The notes under the pieces: generated by a model | Databases searched by the model: none | Told to the model about the DNA's origin: nothing | Seen by the model: only the letters and a program-made list of their open reading frames with translations | NCBI GenBank assembly: GCA_937892255.1 | Contig: CALAUL010000103.1 | Span: 1-31,390, forward strand | From: an uncultured Bacteroidales bacterium | GTDB taxonomy: Bacteria > Bacteroidota > Bacteroidia > Bacteroidales > Marinilabiliaceae | DNA: 31,390 nt | Reading direction: 5' to 3' | Made by a program: the position numbers and the translations under genes | Shown: positions 1-6,550 of the stretch, in pieces | Numbering within the stretch: position 1 is the stretch's first letter | Layout: each line of letters begins with the position of its first letter

Positions 1-133
1 CCGTGCGGTGGCTCTCTTTGCTTACTTTCTTCGCTTCGCTCAGGCGCAGGCGGAGTTCTGTCTGTTTTTTTAAAAAGGTAAGTAAGTGCCCCGCGCACAG
101 CGGACAAGATAAGAGTAAACGAGAATAAGTAGT

Positions 134-173
134 TAGGAGTTAGGAAATAGGGGATAGGAAATAGGAGTAGGAA
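134..173. repeat. 7-bp tandem repeat, TAGGA-type, about six units
   Basis: TAGG begins at 134, 141, 148, 155 and 162, an exact 7-base period, and once more at 168 after a 6-base step. The units read TAGGAGT, TAGGAAA, TAGGGGA, TAGGAAA, TAGGAG and TAGGAA. The array is degenerate and purine-rich on the plus strand and lies in non-coding sequence. It could be a slippage-prone microsatellite. No function can be assigned. Confidence 0.75.
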
Positions 174-330
174 TTAATTCAATTAGGAATTATCACTTAT
201 GAATTGGTAATTTGTAATTATTTCAATTGAGAGTTAGTTATTAGGAATCTTGCTTGTCGGTGGATAGGTTTGGTTGGGTTACTTAATCTGTTCGAGTGGG
301 TTGTTTTTCATGCTATAAGTAATGTCAAAT

Positions 331-385
331 GGTGCGCACTTGGTGCGCACTGAATGCGCACCGAATGCGCATGATATGCGCACGA
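331..385. repeat. 11-bp tandem repeat with five TGCGCA palindromes
   Basis: TGCGCA occurs at 333, 344, 355, 366 and 377, five copies at an exact 11-base period. The flanks vary (GG, GG, AA, AA, TA before the core), so the palindromic core is better conserved than the rest of the unit. Eleven bases is close to one helical turn, so all cores would face nearly the same side of the DNA. The period is not a multiple of three and the array lies outside genes, downstream of the 3' end of the RluA-family gene. A protein-binding array or a simple tandem duplication are both possible. Confidence 0.85.
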
Positions 386-413
386 TATAGTATTGAGATG
401 TTGTATATATGCC

Positions 414-449
414 AAAAAAGTGCTTTCTGTATCAAGACAAAGAGCACTT
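414..449 (-). terminator. Intrinsic terminator of the RluA-family gene
   Basis: On the minus strand AAGTGCT (449-443) can pair with AGCACTT (424-418) around an 18-base loop, and is followed by a run of T (complement of 414-419). It lies about 40 bases past the stop codon of the pseudouridine synthase gene. Confidence 0.7.
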
Positions 450-487
450 ATTATGTATATAACAGCGAGTTTAGCTTTGGAGTGTGT

Positions 488-1390
488 CTATTCGAAGATG
501 TCCATCATCTCTTTAGGAGTTGAGGATTCGAATGACATTGTCTCACCAGTGAAAGGGTGTTCAAAGACTAGTGTTTGAGCGTGTAGACATAGTCGGTTAG
601 CAGGGTTGGATTGTGCATTGTATTTGATATCACCGGCTATAGGGTGTCCGATATGGCTCAGATGAGTACGTATTTGGTTTTTGCGTCCTGTTTCTAATTC
701 TAGTTCAACAAGAGCGTAACCATGTTTTTTTTGTAGAACCTTATAGTGAGTTATAGCTTCTTGTCCATCACCTTCGGCTGATACTCGTACTTTGAGACTC
801 TTGGGGTGTTCTTTGAGCCAAGTGTGTATAGTGCCTTCTTCGTTTTGAGGGTATCCCTCGACAACGGCAATATATTTTCTGTTGCTTACAGTCTCTGCCC
901 AGTCGCTTTGTAGAGCCTCTTGTGTCTCTTGGTCTTTGGCAAAGATGATAAGACCTGATGTATCGCGGTCTATGCGATGAACTATGAAAACTTTGTCATC
1001 GGGGTGATAGAATTTGAGGTATGCCGACAGATATGCGTAGGCTGTCTTGTTAGCCTCTTTGTTAGAGGCCATGGTGAGAAGTCCAGAATCTTTGTTGATG
1101 ATGATGATATGTTTGTCTTCGTAGATGATTCTGACACCTTTGGGCATTTTGAAATGAGGTAGAGGTTTTTTAGAAATCTCTACTTTAGAGCCGGCTTTGA
1201 GCATTGTATCTAATCGGCGAAGTGGAGTGCCATTGACAGATACTACACCTTTTTGCAGGAGTAGTTTGATAGCAGTTTTGCTCTTGCCCTGCATGATTTT
1301 AGAGAAAAACTCTTCTGTGCTACAATCTTCTTTAACAGGATAGATGGTAGGTTTTTGAGAGTTGCTGTTGTATGGTCTTTTCTGTTTCAT
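488..1390 (-). CDS. RluA-family 23S rRNA/tRNA pseudouridine synthase
   Basis: This 300-residue protein is a pseudouridine synthase of the RluA family, which isomerises specific uridines in 23S rRNA or tRNA. An S4-like RNA-binding region is visible at about residues 20-80 (KTAIKLLLQKGVVSVNG). The catalytic motif HRIDRDTSGLIIFAKD contains the invariant Asp, and the later family motif GRKNQIRTHLSHIGHPIAGD is intact. The length fits RluC/RluD-type enzymes with an N-terminal S4 domain, but the target uridine cannot be read from sequence. The gene is transcribed alone, divergent from ssb, and ends in a hairpin terminator. The only sensible start is ATG at 1390. A promoter-like TAACTTTG ends only four bases before it, so the message may be nearly leaderless. 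It is not recognisable as one particular Rlu enzyme. Confidence 0.93.
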   Translation of the reverse strand: MKQKRPYNSNSQKPTIYPVKEDCSTEEFFSKIMQGKSKTAIKLLLQKGVVSVNGTPLRRLDTMLKAGSKVEISKKPLPHFKMPKGVRIIYEDKHIIIINKDSGLLTMASNKEANKTAYAYLSAYLKFYHPDDKVFIVHRIDRDTSGLIIFAKDQETQEALQSDWAETVSNRKYIAVVEGYPQNEEGTIHTWLKEHPKSLKVRVSAEGDGQEAITHYKVLQKKHGYALVELELETGRKNQIRTHLSHIGHPIAGDIKYNAQSNPANRLCLHAQTLVFEHPFTGETMSFESSTPKEMMDIFE

Positions 1391-1394
1391 GGTG

Positions 1395-1402
1395 CAAAGT
1401 TA
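1395..1402 (-). promoter_or_regulatory. Possible -7 element touching the start codon
   Basis: Reading the minus strand, TAACTTTG matches the Bacteroidota -7 consensus TAnnTTTG and is followed by CACC and then the ATG of the pseudouridine synthase gene. Transcription would begin at or next to the start codon. No convincing TTTG -33 box is present 19-20 bases upstream, so this is tentative. Confidence 0.45.
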
Positions 1403-1665
1403 CGTAAATGTAGAATAATTCGTTGGTGGTAATGGATAAATTTCTATAATTTAATGTGGGGGTCAATAAGATATAGTTTGTGAGTGGATAATATAAGGTA
1501 TGAGAATGAGAAAAAGATGTTGGGGTGTATAAGTCGTAGAGTGATAATAATTTTGGAGTAGAGGTAATGGGAAAAGAACTATATATATATAGGTAAATAT
1601 GAGGGAGAAACAAGTGGAGATGAAAAATGAAAAGAAATAAAAATTTATGTTTTTTATCGTTTGTT

Positions 1666-1696
1666 TTTGGAGGATGAAAAAACTTTTGTATTTTTG
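1666..1696 (+). promoter_or_regulatory. ssb promoter, Bacteroidota type
   Basis: TTTG at 1666-1669 and TATTTTTG (TAnnTTTG) at 1689-1696 are separated by 19 bases, the spacing expected for the Bacteroidota primary sigma factor. Transcription should start near 1702, which supports translation of ssb from the ATG at 1724. Confidence 0.75.
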
Positions 1697-1723
1697 AAAA
1701 AAATAAATATCAATATTACTGGA

Positions 1724-2179
1724 ATGTCAATTAATAAAGTTATTCTCTTAGGGAACGTCGGTAAGGAACCGGATATTAGGTATTTTGAGCAGAATAGAGG
1801 TGTAGCAAATTTCACGTTAGCTACAACAGAGAGAGCTCACGTTGGTCGTAATGATCAGCAGATTCCTGAAAAGACAGAGTGGCACAATATTGTTGTGCGA
1901 GGCGGATTGGTAAAGGTTGTAGAACAGTTTGTTCACAAGGGGTCGAAGCTCTATTTAGAGGGAAAGATTAGAAGCCGTTCGTATGTAGACCGTGAAAATC
2001 AGACGCGTTTTGTTACTGAGATTTTGGTTGATGTATTGGAGATACTCAGCCGTCGAGACGGAGGAAGTGCTCAAAATTCAACAACAAAGTTTACATCTAC
2101 TTATGGAGAGCCTGATTTTGACGATGATGATGATTTTAAATCGGCGAATGATGATTTGACCTTTACATCTCCGTTTTAA
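1724..2179 (+). CDS. ssb: Single-stranded DNA-binding protein
   Basis: SSB coats single-stranded DNA during replication, repair and recombination. The 151-residue product starts MSINKVILLGNVGKEPDI, the typical first strand of the SSB OB fold, and the fold runs to about residue 105 (TEWHNIVV, KLYLEGKIRSRSY). A low-complexity linker follows, then an acidic tail with a DDDDD run. The tail ends DDLTFTSPF, keeping the terminal Pro-Phe used to dock partner proteins. The ATG at 1724 is chosen over the upstream TTG at 1661 because it matches the family N-terminus and lies just downstream of a clear promoter. A strong terminator follows the gene. In many Bacteroidota ssb is followed by gldE, which is absent here. 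Confidence 0.96.
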   Translation: MSINKVILLGNVGKEPDIRYFEQNRGVANFTLATTERAHVGRNDQQIPEKTEWHNIVVRGGLVKVVEQFVHKGSKLYLEGKIRSRSYVDRENQTRFVTEILVDVLEILSRRDGGSAQNSTTKFTSTYGEPDFDDDDDFKSANDDLTFTSPF

Positions 2180-2516
2180 GGTGTAGATATGAGTTGTTGA
2201 AAAGTCTTAATAGATTTGGATTTAGACTTATATCATAGCATTTAGACCGACCTTGACGTGTTGCGTTAAGGCCGGTCTCTTTTGAATTGATATTGAGAGA
2301 TTTGGATAGATTCGGCATAAGATGTTTAGGGATAGGTTTGTCGGAGGACGATTTTCATTAAACTAAAAGAGTGAAACGGAATATGATGTTAGGACTTTGT
2401 TATGACAGAAAAAGTATATGAGAGTGAAAAGTATTTAGGTATGATTTGTCGAAGGAGTGTGATTTGCAGGCGAATAATGAAGTTTGGGATATAGATAGAA
2501 AAAGTTTAGTTAAGTG
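2180..2516. other. Gene-free gap between ssb and gldD
   Basis: After the ssb terminator, about 230 bases hold no open frame of note. A TAGGTTTG at 2333-2340 resembles a -7 box but has no well-placed -33 box. No remnant of GldE, the CBS-domain membrane protein often encoded at this place, could be recognised by eye. Confidence 0.55.
2244..2284 (+). terminator. Intrinsic terminator of ssb
   Basis: AGACCG-a-CCTT (2244-2254) pairs with AAGG-c-CGGTCT (2268-2278) and is followed by the T-rich CTTTT. It ends the ssb transcript about 65 bases after the stop codon and separates ssb from gldD. Confidence 0.85.
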
Positions 2517-3098
2517 ATGAAGGGGATAATAAAAGGAGTAATAACAATCTTATCGATGAGTGTTGTTGTGTCGTGTGGCGAAGTGTCGGCACCTCGTCCG
2601 AGGGGTTATTTTCGTATAGAATTGCCGTCGCATGAATATGTGCGATATGATAGTGTAGGTGTACCATATTCGTTTGATGTGCCTGTCGTGAGTAGAGTAG
2701 AGGTGGATGCGGAGCATTTGGCGGAGCCATATTGGTTGAATATTGTCTATCCGCAGTTGAATTGTAAACTTCATGTAACATATCGCAAGATGAAAGGGGA
2801 GGTAGAGGAGAATCTGGAAGATAGTCGTCGTTTGGCGTATAAGCATACGGTTAAGGCTGATGCCATAGGGGAGAGTTATTATGACAATGATAGTATGCGT
2901 GTGTATGGGGTGTTGTATCGTATCAAAGGCAATGCAGCCTCGCCTTTGCAGTTTTCGCTCACCGATAGCCTCAATCATATATTTAGAGGATCGGTATATT
3001 TCAATAGTAAGCCGAATAAAGATAGTTTGGCTCCTGTGGTAGAGTATATAGAGGAAGATGTAGCTCGGATAATGGAGTCTTTTAGATGGAGGAATTAG
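2517..3098 (+). CDS. gldD: GldD-family gliding motility lipoprotein
   Basis: GldD is a lipoprotein needed for gliding and type IX secretion in flavobacteria; its precise role is unknown. This 193-residue protein has a lipoprotein signal with the lipobox-like SVVVSC, putting the lipidated Cys near residue 20. It keeps the family landmarks PRPRGYFRIELP, WLNIVYP, SRRLAYKHTVKADAI, MRVYGVLY, GNAASPLQFSLTDSLNH and GSVYFNSKPNKDS. The length matches the family. The ATG at 2517 is preferred to the GTG at 2514. The gene is followed closely by a phosphopantetheinyl transferase gene (4 bases) and then a GGGPS-family gene, so the three probably form one operon. Whether this organism glides cannot be judged, because no other gld, spr or por gene is in the window. 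Confidence 0.9.
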   Translation: MKGIIKGVITILSMSVVVSCGEVSAPRPRGYFRIELPSHEYVRYDSVGVPYSFDVPVVSRVEVDAEHLAEPYWLNIVYPQLNCKLHVTYRKMKGEVEENLEDSRRLAYKHTVKADAIGESYYDNDSMRVYGVLYRIKGNAASPLQFSLTDSLNHIFRGSVYFNSKPNKDSLAPVVEYIEEDVARIMESFRWRN

Positions 3099-3102
3099 GC
3101 TT

Positions 3103-3723
3103 ATGTCAATGTTGAAAGTGATGCGGGAAGAGAATGCTATAATGGGCATTTGGAAAATGGAGGAGAGTTTAACTCTGTTGGAGTCGATGTACGATGTCAG
3201 AGAGTCGGAGATGATGACCTATTACACATTTCGTAATGATCGACGAAGAAAGGAGTGGCTTACGGTAAGGATATTGCTGAGAGAACTATTGGGTAGAGAT
3301 GTGGAGATATGTTATCATGTGTCGGGTAGACCGTATTTGAAAGATGAGAGTTTCTTTATAAGCATAACGCATACTATTGGGTTTGTAGGTGTCCGATTGG
3401 CGCATCACCCGGTGGCTTTGGATATGGAGTATTATTCGAAAAGAGTACTTCATCTGATACCTCGATATGTATCTGTCGGGGAGTTGCAATATATACATCC
3501 TGATCACGAAATTGAGATGGCTCTTGTGTTGTGGAGTGCGAAGGAAACGTTGTATAAGCTATTCGATATAAACGAGGTGGCATTTGATGAGCATCTGTTT
3601 GTAAGTGAATTGAAATATGGCGATAAAGGGACTTTTAGGGGTAGAGTGAAGAAAGATGGGTTTGAGGTGGAGGTAAAGTTGCGCTTTGAGATTATCGATG
3701 AACTGATATTAGTCTATTGTTAG
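3103..3723 (+). CDS. 4'-phosphopantetheinyl transferase superfamily protein
   Basis: Enzymes of this family move 4'-phosphopantetheine from CoA onto a serine of acyl or peptidyl carrier proteins, activating them. The 206-residue sequence shows the Sfp-type order of motifs: RRRKEWLTVRILL, then FISITHT, then ALDMEYYSKR (the acidic Mg-binding site, normally GIDIE; Asp and Glu are kept, the Gly is changed), and WSAKETLYKL, the conserved WxxKE...K helix. The fatty-acid carrier protein is the most likely substrate. It is sandwiched between gldD (4-base gap) and the GGGPS-like gene (4-base gap). The start at 3103 is the first ATG after the gldD stop; a GGAGG sequence lies a little upstream inside gldD. 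Other Met codons further in mean the exact start is uncertain. Confidence 0.88.
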   Translation: MSMLKVMREENAIMGIWKMEESLTLLESMYDVRESEMMTYYTFRNDRRRKEWLTVRILLRELLGRDVEICYHVSGRPYLKDESFFISITHTIGFVGVRLAHHPVALDMEYYSKRVLHLIPRYVSVGELQYIHPDHEIEMALVLWSAKETLYKLFDINEVAFDEHLFVSELKYGDKGTFRGRVKKDGFEVEVKLRFEIIDELILVYC

Positions 3724-3727
3724 AGCA

Positions 3728-4447
3728 ATGAACGTTTATGAGTATATAACAGCGAAGCAGACATCGGGGGAAAAGATGTTTGTGGTCTTGATAGATCCTG
3801 ATAAGTTTTCAGTTGGGACAATGAACAAACTGATGCGATTGTTTGAAGTGCGAAAGCCGGACTTTATTTTCGTTGGAGGAAGTCTTGTTGTTGAGAGTGT
3901 CGATGATGTTGTGCGAGAAGTGAAACTCCGATGCGATATACCTGTTGTTCTCTTTCCAGGGTCGTCGCAGCAGTTTGCGGATTCAGCTGATGCACTACTC
4001 TTTTTGTCGCTCATATCAGGGCGTAATGCGGAGTATCTCATAGGGCAACATGTGGCATCTTCGGTCAGAATTAAGCGTTCGGGAGTGGAAGTGATACCTA
4101 CGGGTTATATGCTCATAGATGGAGGAGCGACAACGTCGGTGGAGTACATCAGCGGGACACGTCCGTTGCCAAGGACAAAGATAGATATAGCCGTGGCAAC
4201 AGCATTGGCCGGAGAGCTGTTGGGACTCAAGATGCTCTATTTAGAAGCGGGAAGTGGAGCTAAAGATAGTGTGCCGGAGGAGATGATAAGTGCAGTCAGG
4301 AAGGCAGTAAGTTTGCCACTTATCGTAGGTGGAGGATTGAGGAGTGAGGAGTCGATAAAAAAGGCCTTTGATGCGGGAGCAGATATGGTTGTTGTGGGGA
4401 CAGCTATAGAGGAAAAATTGAAGGGAGAGACGGGGAGAGAAGAATAG
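3728..4447 (+). CDS. Geranylgeranylglyceryl/heptaprenylglyceryl phosphate synthase family protein
   Basis: This 239-residue TIM-barrel protein belongs to the GGGPS/PcrB family, which joins a polyprenyl diphosphate to sn-glycerol-1-phosphate through an ether bond, the committed step of archaeal lipid synthesis. Visible family features are the N-terminal VVLIDPDKF, PVVLFPGSSQQF, the central GYMLIDGGATTSVEYISGT, LYLEAGSGAKDSVP and the phosphate-binding VGGGLRSEE and ADMVVVGTAIEE loops. The length fits the group that occurs in Bacteroidota as well as Archaea. The prenyl chain length and the role of the product in this bacterium are not evident. It ends the gldD - PPTase cluster; gyrB follows 128 bases later under its own promoter. 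Confidence 0.93.
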   Translation: MNVYEYITAKQTSGEKMFVVLIDPDKFSVGTMNKLMRLFEVRKPDFIFVGGSLVVESVDDVVREVKLRCDIPVVLFPGSSQQFADSADALLFLSLISGRNAEYLIGQHVASSVRIKRSGVEVIPTGYMLIDGGATTSVEYISGTRPLPRTKIDIAVATALAGELLGLKMLYLEAGSGAKDSVPEEMISAVRKAVSLPLIVGGGLRSEESIKKAFDAGADMVVVGTAIEEKLKGETGREE

Positions 4448-4490
4448 AAAATGAGAGGGAAAAATCTCCTAAAATTTAAGCAAAAAAAAG

Positions 4491-4521
4491 TTGTGTGTAA
4501 TCGGTAATTTTATTATATTTG
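4491..4521 (+). promoter_or_regulatory. gyrB promoter
   Basis: TATATTTG at 4514-4521 is a perfect TAnnTTTG -7 element. Upstream, TTG at 4491-4493 (in GTTG) with 20 bases of spacing can serve as a slightly degenerate -33 box. Transcription should start near 4527, giving a leader of about 50 bases. Confidence 0.65.
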
Positions 4522-4575
4522 TAGGCTTAAAAGAAAGAGCTAAAACTGTAGAAAAATAAAGAAATAAAAGATAAA

Positions 4576-6546
4576 ATGAGCGAAGAAATAGAAAAGGTGG
4601 ACAATGCCGACTATGGCGCAAGTAGCATCACTGTTTTGGAGGGCTTGGAGGCTGTACGTAAGCGTCCGGCGATGTATATCGGAGATATAGGAGAGAGGGG
4701 TTTGCACCATCTTGTTTATGAGGTTGTCGATAATTCTATTGATGAGGCTTTGGCGGGGTATTGTGATAAGATCAAAGTAACGATAAATGAAGATGATTCT
4801 ATCACAGTGGAAGACAATGGGCGAGGTATACCGGTGGATATGCATGAGAAGGAGAAGCGTTCGGCTCTTGAAGTTGTGCTTACGGTACTTCACGCAGGCG
4901 GTAAATTTGATAAGTCGTCATATAAAGTATCCGGAGGTTTGCATGGTGTTGGTGTATCGTGTGTCAACGCCTTGTCGACAATGTTGAAGGTAAATGTTCG
5001 CAGAGGTGGCAAATTATACGAGCAAGAGTATAGCATAGGCAAGCCATTGTATTCGGTAAGAGAGATAGGAGAAGTGGATACTACAGGTACAACAGTGACA
5101 TTCAAACCTGATGGTTCTATCTTTACGACTACCAAATATAAATATTCGACTTTGGCAAATCGTATGCGCGAACTTGCTTTCTTGAATAAAGGAATTGAAA
5201 TCATTCTGTGTGATAAGAGAACAGTAGATGCAGAAGGAAATGAAATACAACCACGTTCTGAACGATTCTTCTCTGAGACAGGTTTGGTGGAGTTCGTGAA
5301 GATGGTGAACGGAAATAACGACACTCTTATACCTCAGCCTATTTACATCAAGAATGACAAAGGCGAGATACCTGTTGAGGTCGCAATTTTGTACAATGAT
5401 ACATATTCTGAAAAGATATTCAGTTATGTGAATAACATCAACACCATTGAGGGTGGTACTCACTTGAGAGGTTTCTTGCGAGGTCTGACTCGTACATTGA
5501 AGAACTGGGGCGAGACGAATAAGAAGTTCGAACGACTCAAAGATATAAAGATTGAAGGTGATGACTTTCGTGAAGGTCTGACAGCGATTATCTCTGTCAA
5601 AGTCATGGAACCACAGTTTGAGGGTCAGACAAAGACAAAACTTGGCAACAGCGAGGCAGATAAAGCTGTATCAGATGCTGTGTCGGAAGCTATGGCAAAC
5701 TATTTGGAGGAGAATCCAAAAGAGGCCAGTTTGATAGTAGATAAGGTTATTTTGGCAGCAACAGCTCGTCATGCGGCACGTAAGGCGAAGGAACTTGTGC
5801 AGCGTAAGACGGTGATGCATGGAAGTGGCTTGCCGGGTAAACTTGCAGATTGTTCGGAGAAGGATCCTTCAAAATGTGAGATTTTCCTTGTCGAGGGTGA
5901 TTCAGCGGGAGGTTCGGCAAAGCAGGGACGCGACAGACGTTATCAAGCTATATTGCCTTTGCGAGGTAAGATTTTGAATGTCGAGAAAGCTCGTTGGGAT
6001 AAAGCTTTTGAAAGTGAAGAGGTGAAGAATATCTATACAGCTCTCGGAGTTACGATTGGAACAGAGGAAGATAACAAGGCTCTTAACTTGAGTAAGTTGC
6101 GTTATGACAAGGTGGTTATCATGACCGATGCCGATGTCGATGGTAGCCATATCGCAACGCTAATCCTTACGTTCTTCTTCCGTTACATGAAGGAACTCAT
6201 CGACAATGGACACGTGTATATCGCAACACCACCGTTGTATCTTTGTAAAAAGGGCAACAACAAAGAGTATTGTTGGAATGAGGAGCAACGTCTGGCCTTC
6301 ATAGATAAATATGGACATGGCAATGAAGGTTCGGTACATGTACAGCGTTACAAAGGTCTCGGAGAGATGAATCCGGATCAGCTGTTTGAGACAACAATGG
6401 ATCCGGAGCAACGAACTTTGCGTCAGATTCATGTTGAAGATGCAATAGAAGCAGATAGAATATTCTCAATGCTCATGGGTGATGAGGTTGAACCTCGCAG
6501 AGACTTCATAGAAGCAAATGCTACTTATGCGAATATCGATGCGTAA
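4576..6546 (+). CDS. gyrB: DNA gyrase subunit B
   Basis: GyrB is the ATPase subunit of DNA gyrase, which works with GyrA to introduce negative supercoils. The 656-residue protein has the GHKL ATPase domain with VVDNSIDEA at 50-58, VEDNGRGIPVD, and GLHGVGVSCVNALS (ATP lid). The transducer domain with QTKTKLGNSE and the TOPRIM domain with EGDSAGGSA at 440-448 and MTDADVDGSHI at 516-526 (metal-binding Asp518, Asp520, Asp522) follow. The C-terminus has the RYKGLGEMNPDQL motif. The length suits gyrases lacking the long insert of gammaproteobacterial GyrB. The PLRGKILNVEKAR signature and the single-polypeptide length favour GyrB over ParE, though ParE cannot be fully excluded without its partner. 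A terminator-like hairpin lies just past the stop codon, inside the next gene. Confidence 0.96.
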   Translation: MSEEIEKVDNADYGASSITVLEGLEAVRKRPAMYIGDIGERGLHHLVYEVVDNSIDEALAGYCDKIKVTINEDDSITVEDNGRGIPVDMHEKEKRSALEVVLTVLHAGGKFDKSSYKVSGGLHGVGVSCVNALSTMLKVNVRRGGKLYEQEYSIGKPLYSVREIGEVDTTGTTVTFKPDGSIFTTTKYKYSTLANRMRELAFLNKGIEIILCDKRTVDAEGNEIQPRSERFFSETGLVEFVKMVNGNNDTLIPQPIYIKNDKGEIPVEVAILYNDTYSEKIFSYVNNINTIEGGTHLRGFLRGLTRTLKNWGETNKKFERLKDIKIEGDDFREGLTAIISVKVMEPQFEGQTKTKLGNSEADKAVSDAVSEAMANYLEENPKEASLIVDKVILAATARHAARKAKELVQRKTVMHGSGLPGKLADCSEKDPSKCEIFLVEGDSAGGSAKQGRDRRYQAILPLRGKILNVEKARWDKAFESEEVKNIYTALGVTIGTEEDNKALNLSKLRYDKVVIMTDADVDGSHIATLILTFFFRYMKELIDNGHVYIATPPLYLCKKGNNKEYCWNEEQRLAFIDKYGHGNEGSVHVQRYKGLGEMNPDQLFETTMDPEQRTLRQIHVEDAIEADRIFSMLMGDEVEPRRDFIEANATYANIDA

Positions 6547-6550
6547 AATA

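Larger units (their letters stand above)
1..487. other. Non-coding left edge with short-period repeats
   Basis: No credible gene is visible here. The first 120 bases are richer in G and C than the rest and are open in more than one plus-strand reading frame from the window edge. One frame stays open until a TAA near 128, so the tail of an upstream gene cannot be excluded, but no family is recognisable. Bases 130-240 are A/T-rich low-complexity sequence full of AATT and TAGGA words. Two tandem repeats (134-173 and 331-385) and the terminator of the following minus-strand gene (414-449) are listed separately. Confidence 0.6.
1391..1723. other. Divergent intergenic region, rluA-type gene / ssb
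   Basis: A/T-rich sequence between two divergent genes. It holds the possible -7 element of the minus-strand gene at the left end and the ssb promoter at 1666-1696. An open frame starting with TTG at 1661 is only an upstream extension of ssb and begins before the ssb promoter is complete, so it is not used. Nothing else is recognisable. Confidence 0.6.

Noticed and set aside
331..385. CRISPR-like array
   Set aside because: Repeats are 11 bases in direct contact with no unique spacers, and there are no cas genes.
329..578. Two overlapping short plus-strand open frames
   Set aside because: They run through the 11-bp repeat and into the 3' end of the rluA-type gene on the other strand, show no family likeness, and the 11-base repeat period would shift frame.
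1661..1723. Longer SSB with 21 extra N-terminal residues
   Set aside because: It would start at a TTG lying upstream of or within the promoter, and SSB family proteins begin at the MSINKV position.
2550..3149. 199-codon minus-strand open frame over gldD
   Set aside because: It is the antisense shadow of a clear gldD and has no recognisable domain.
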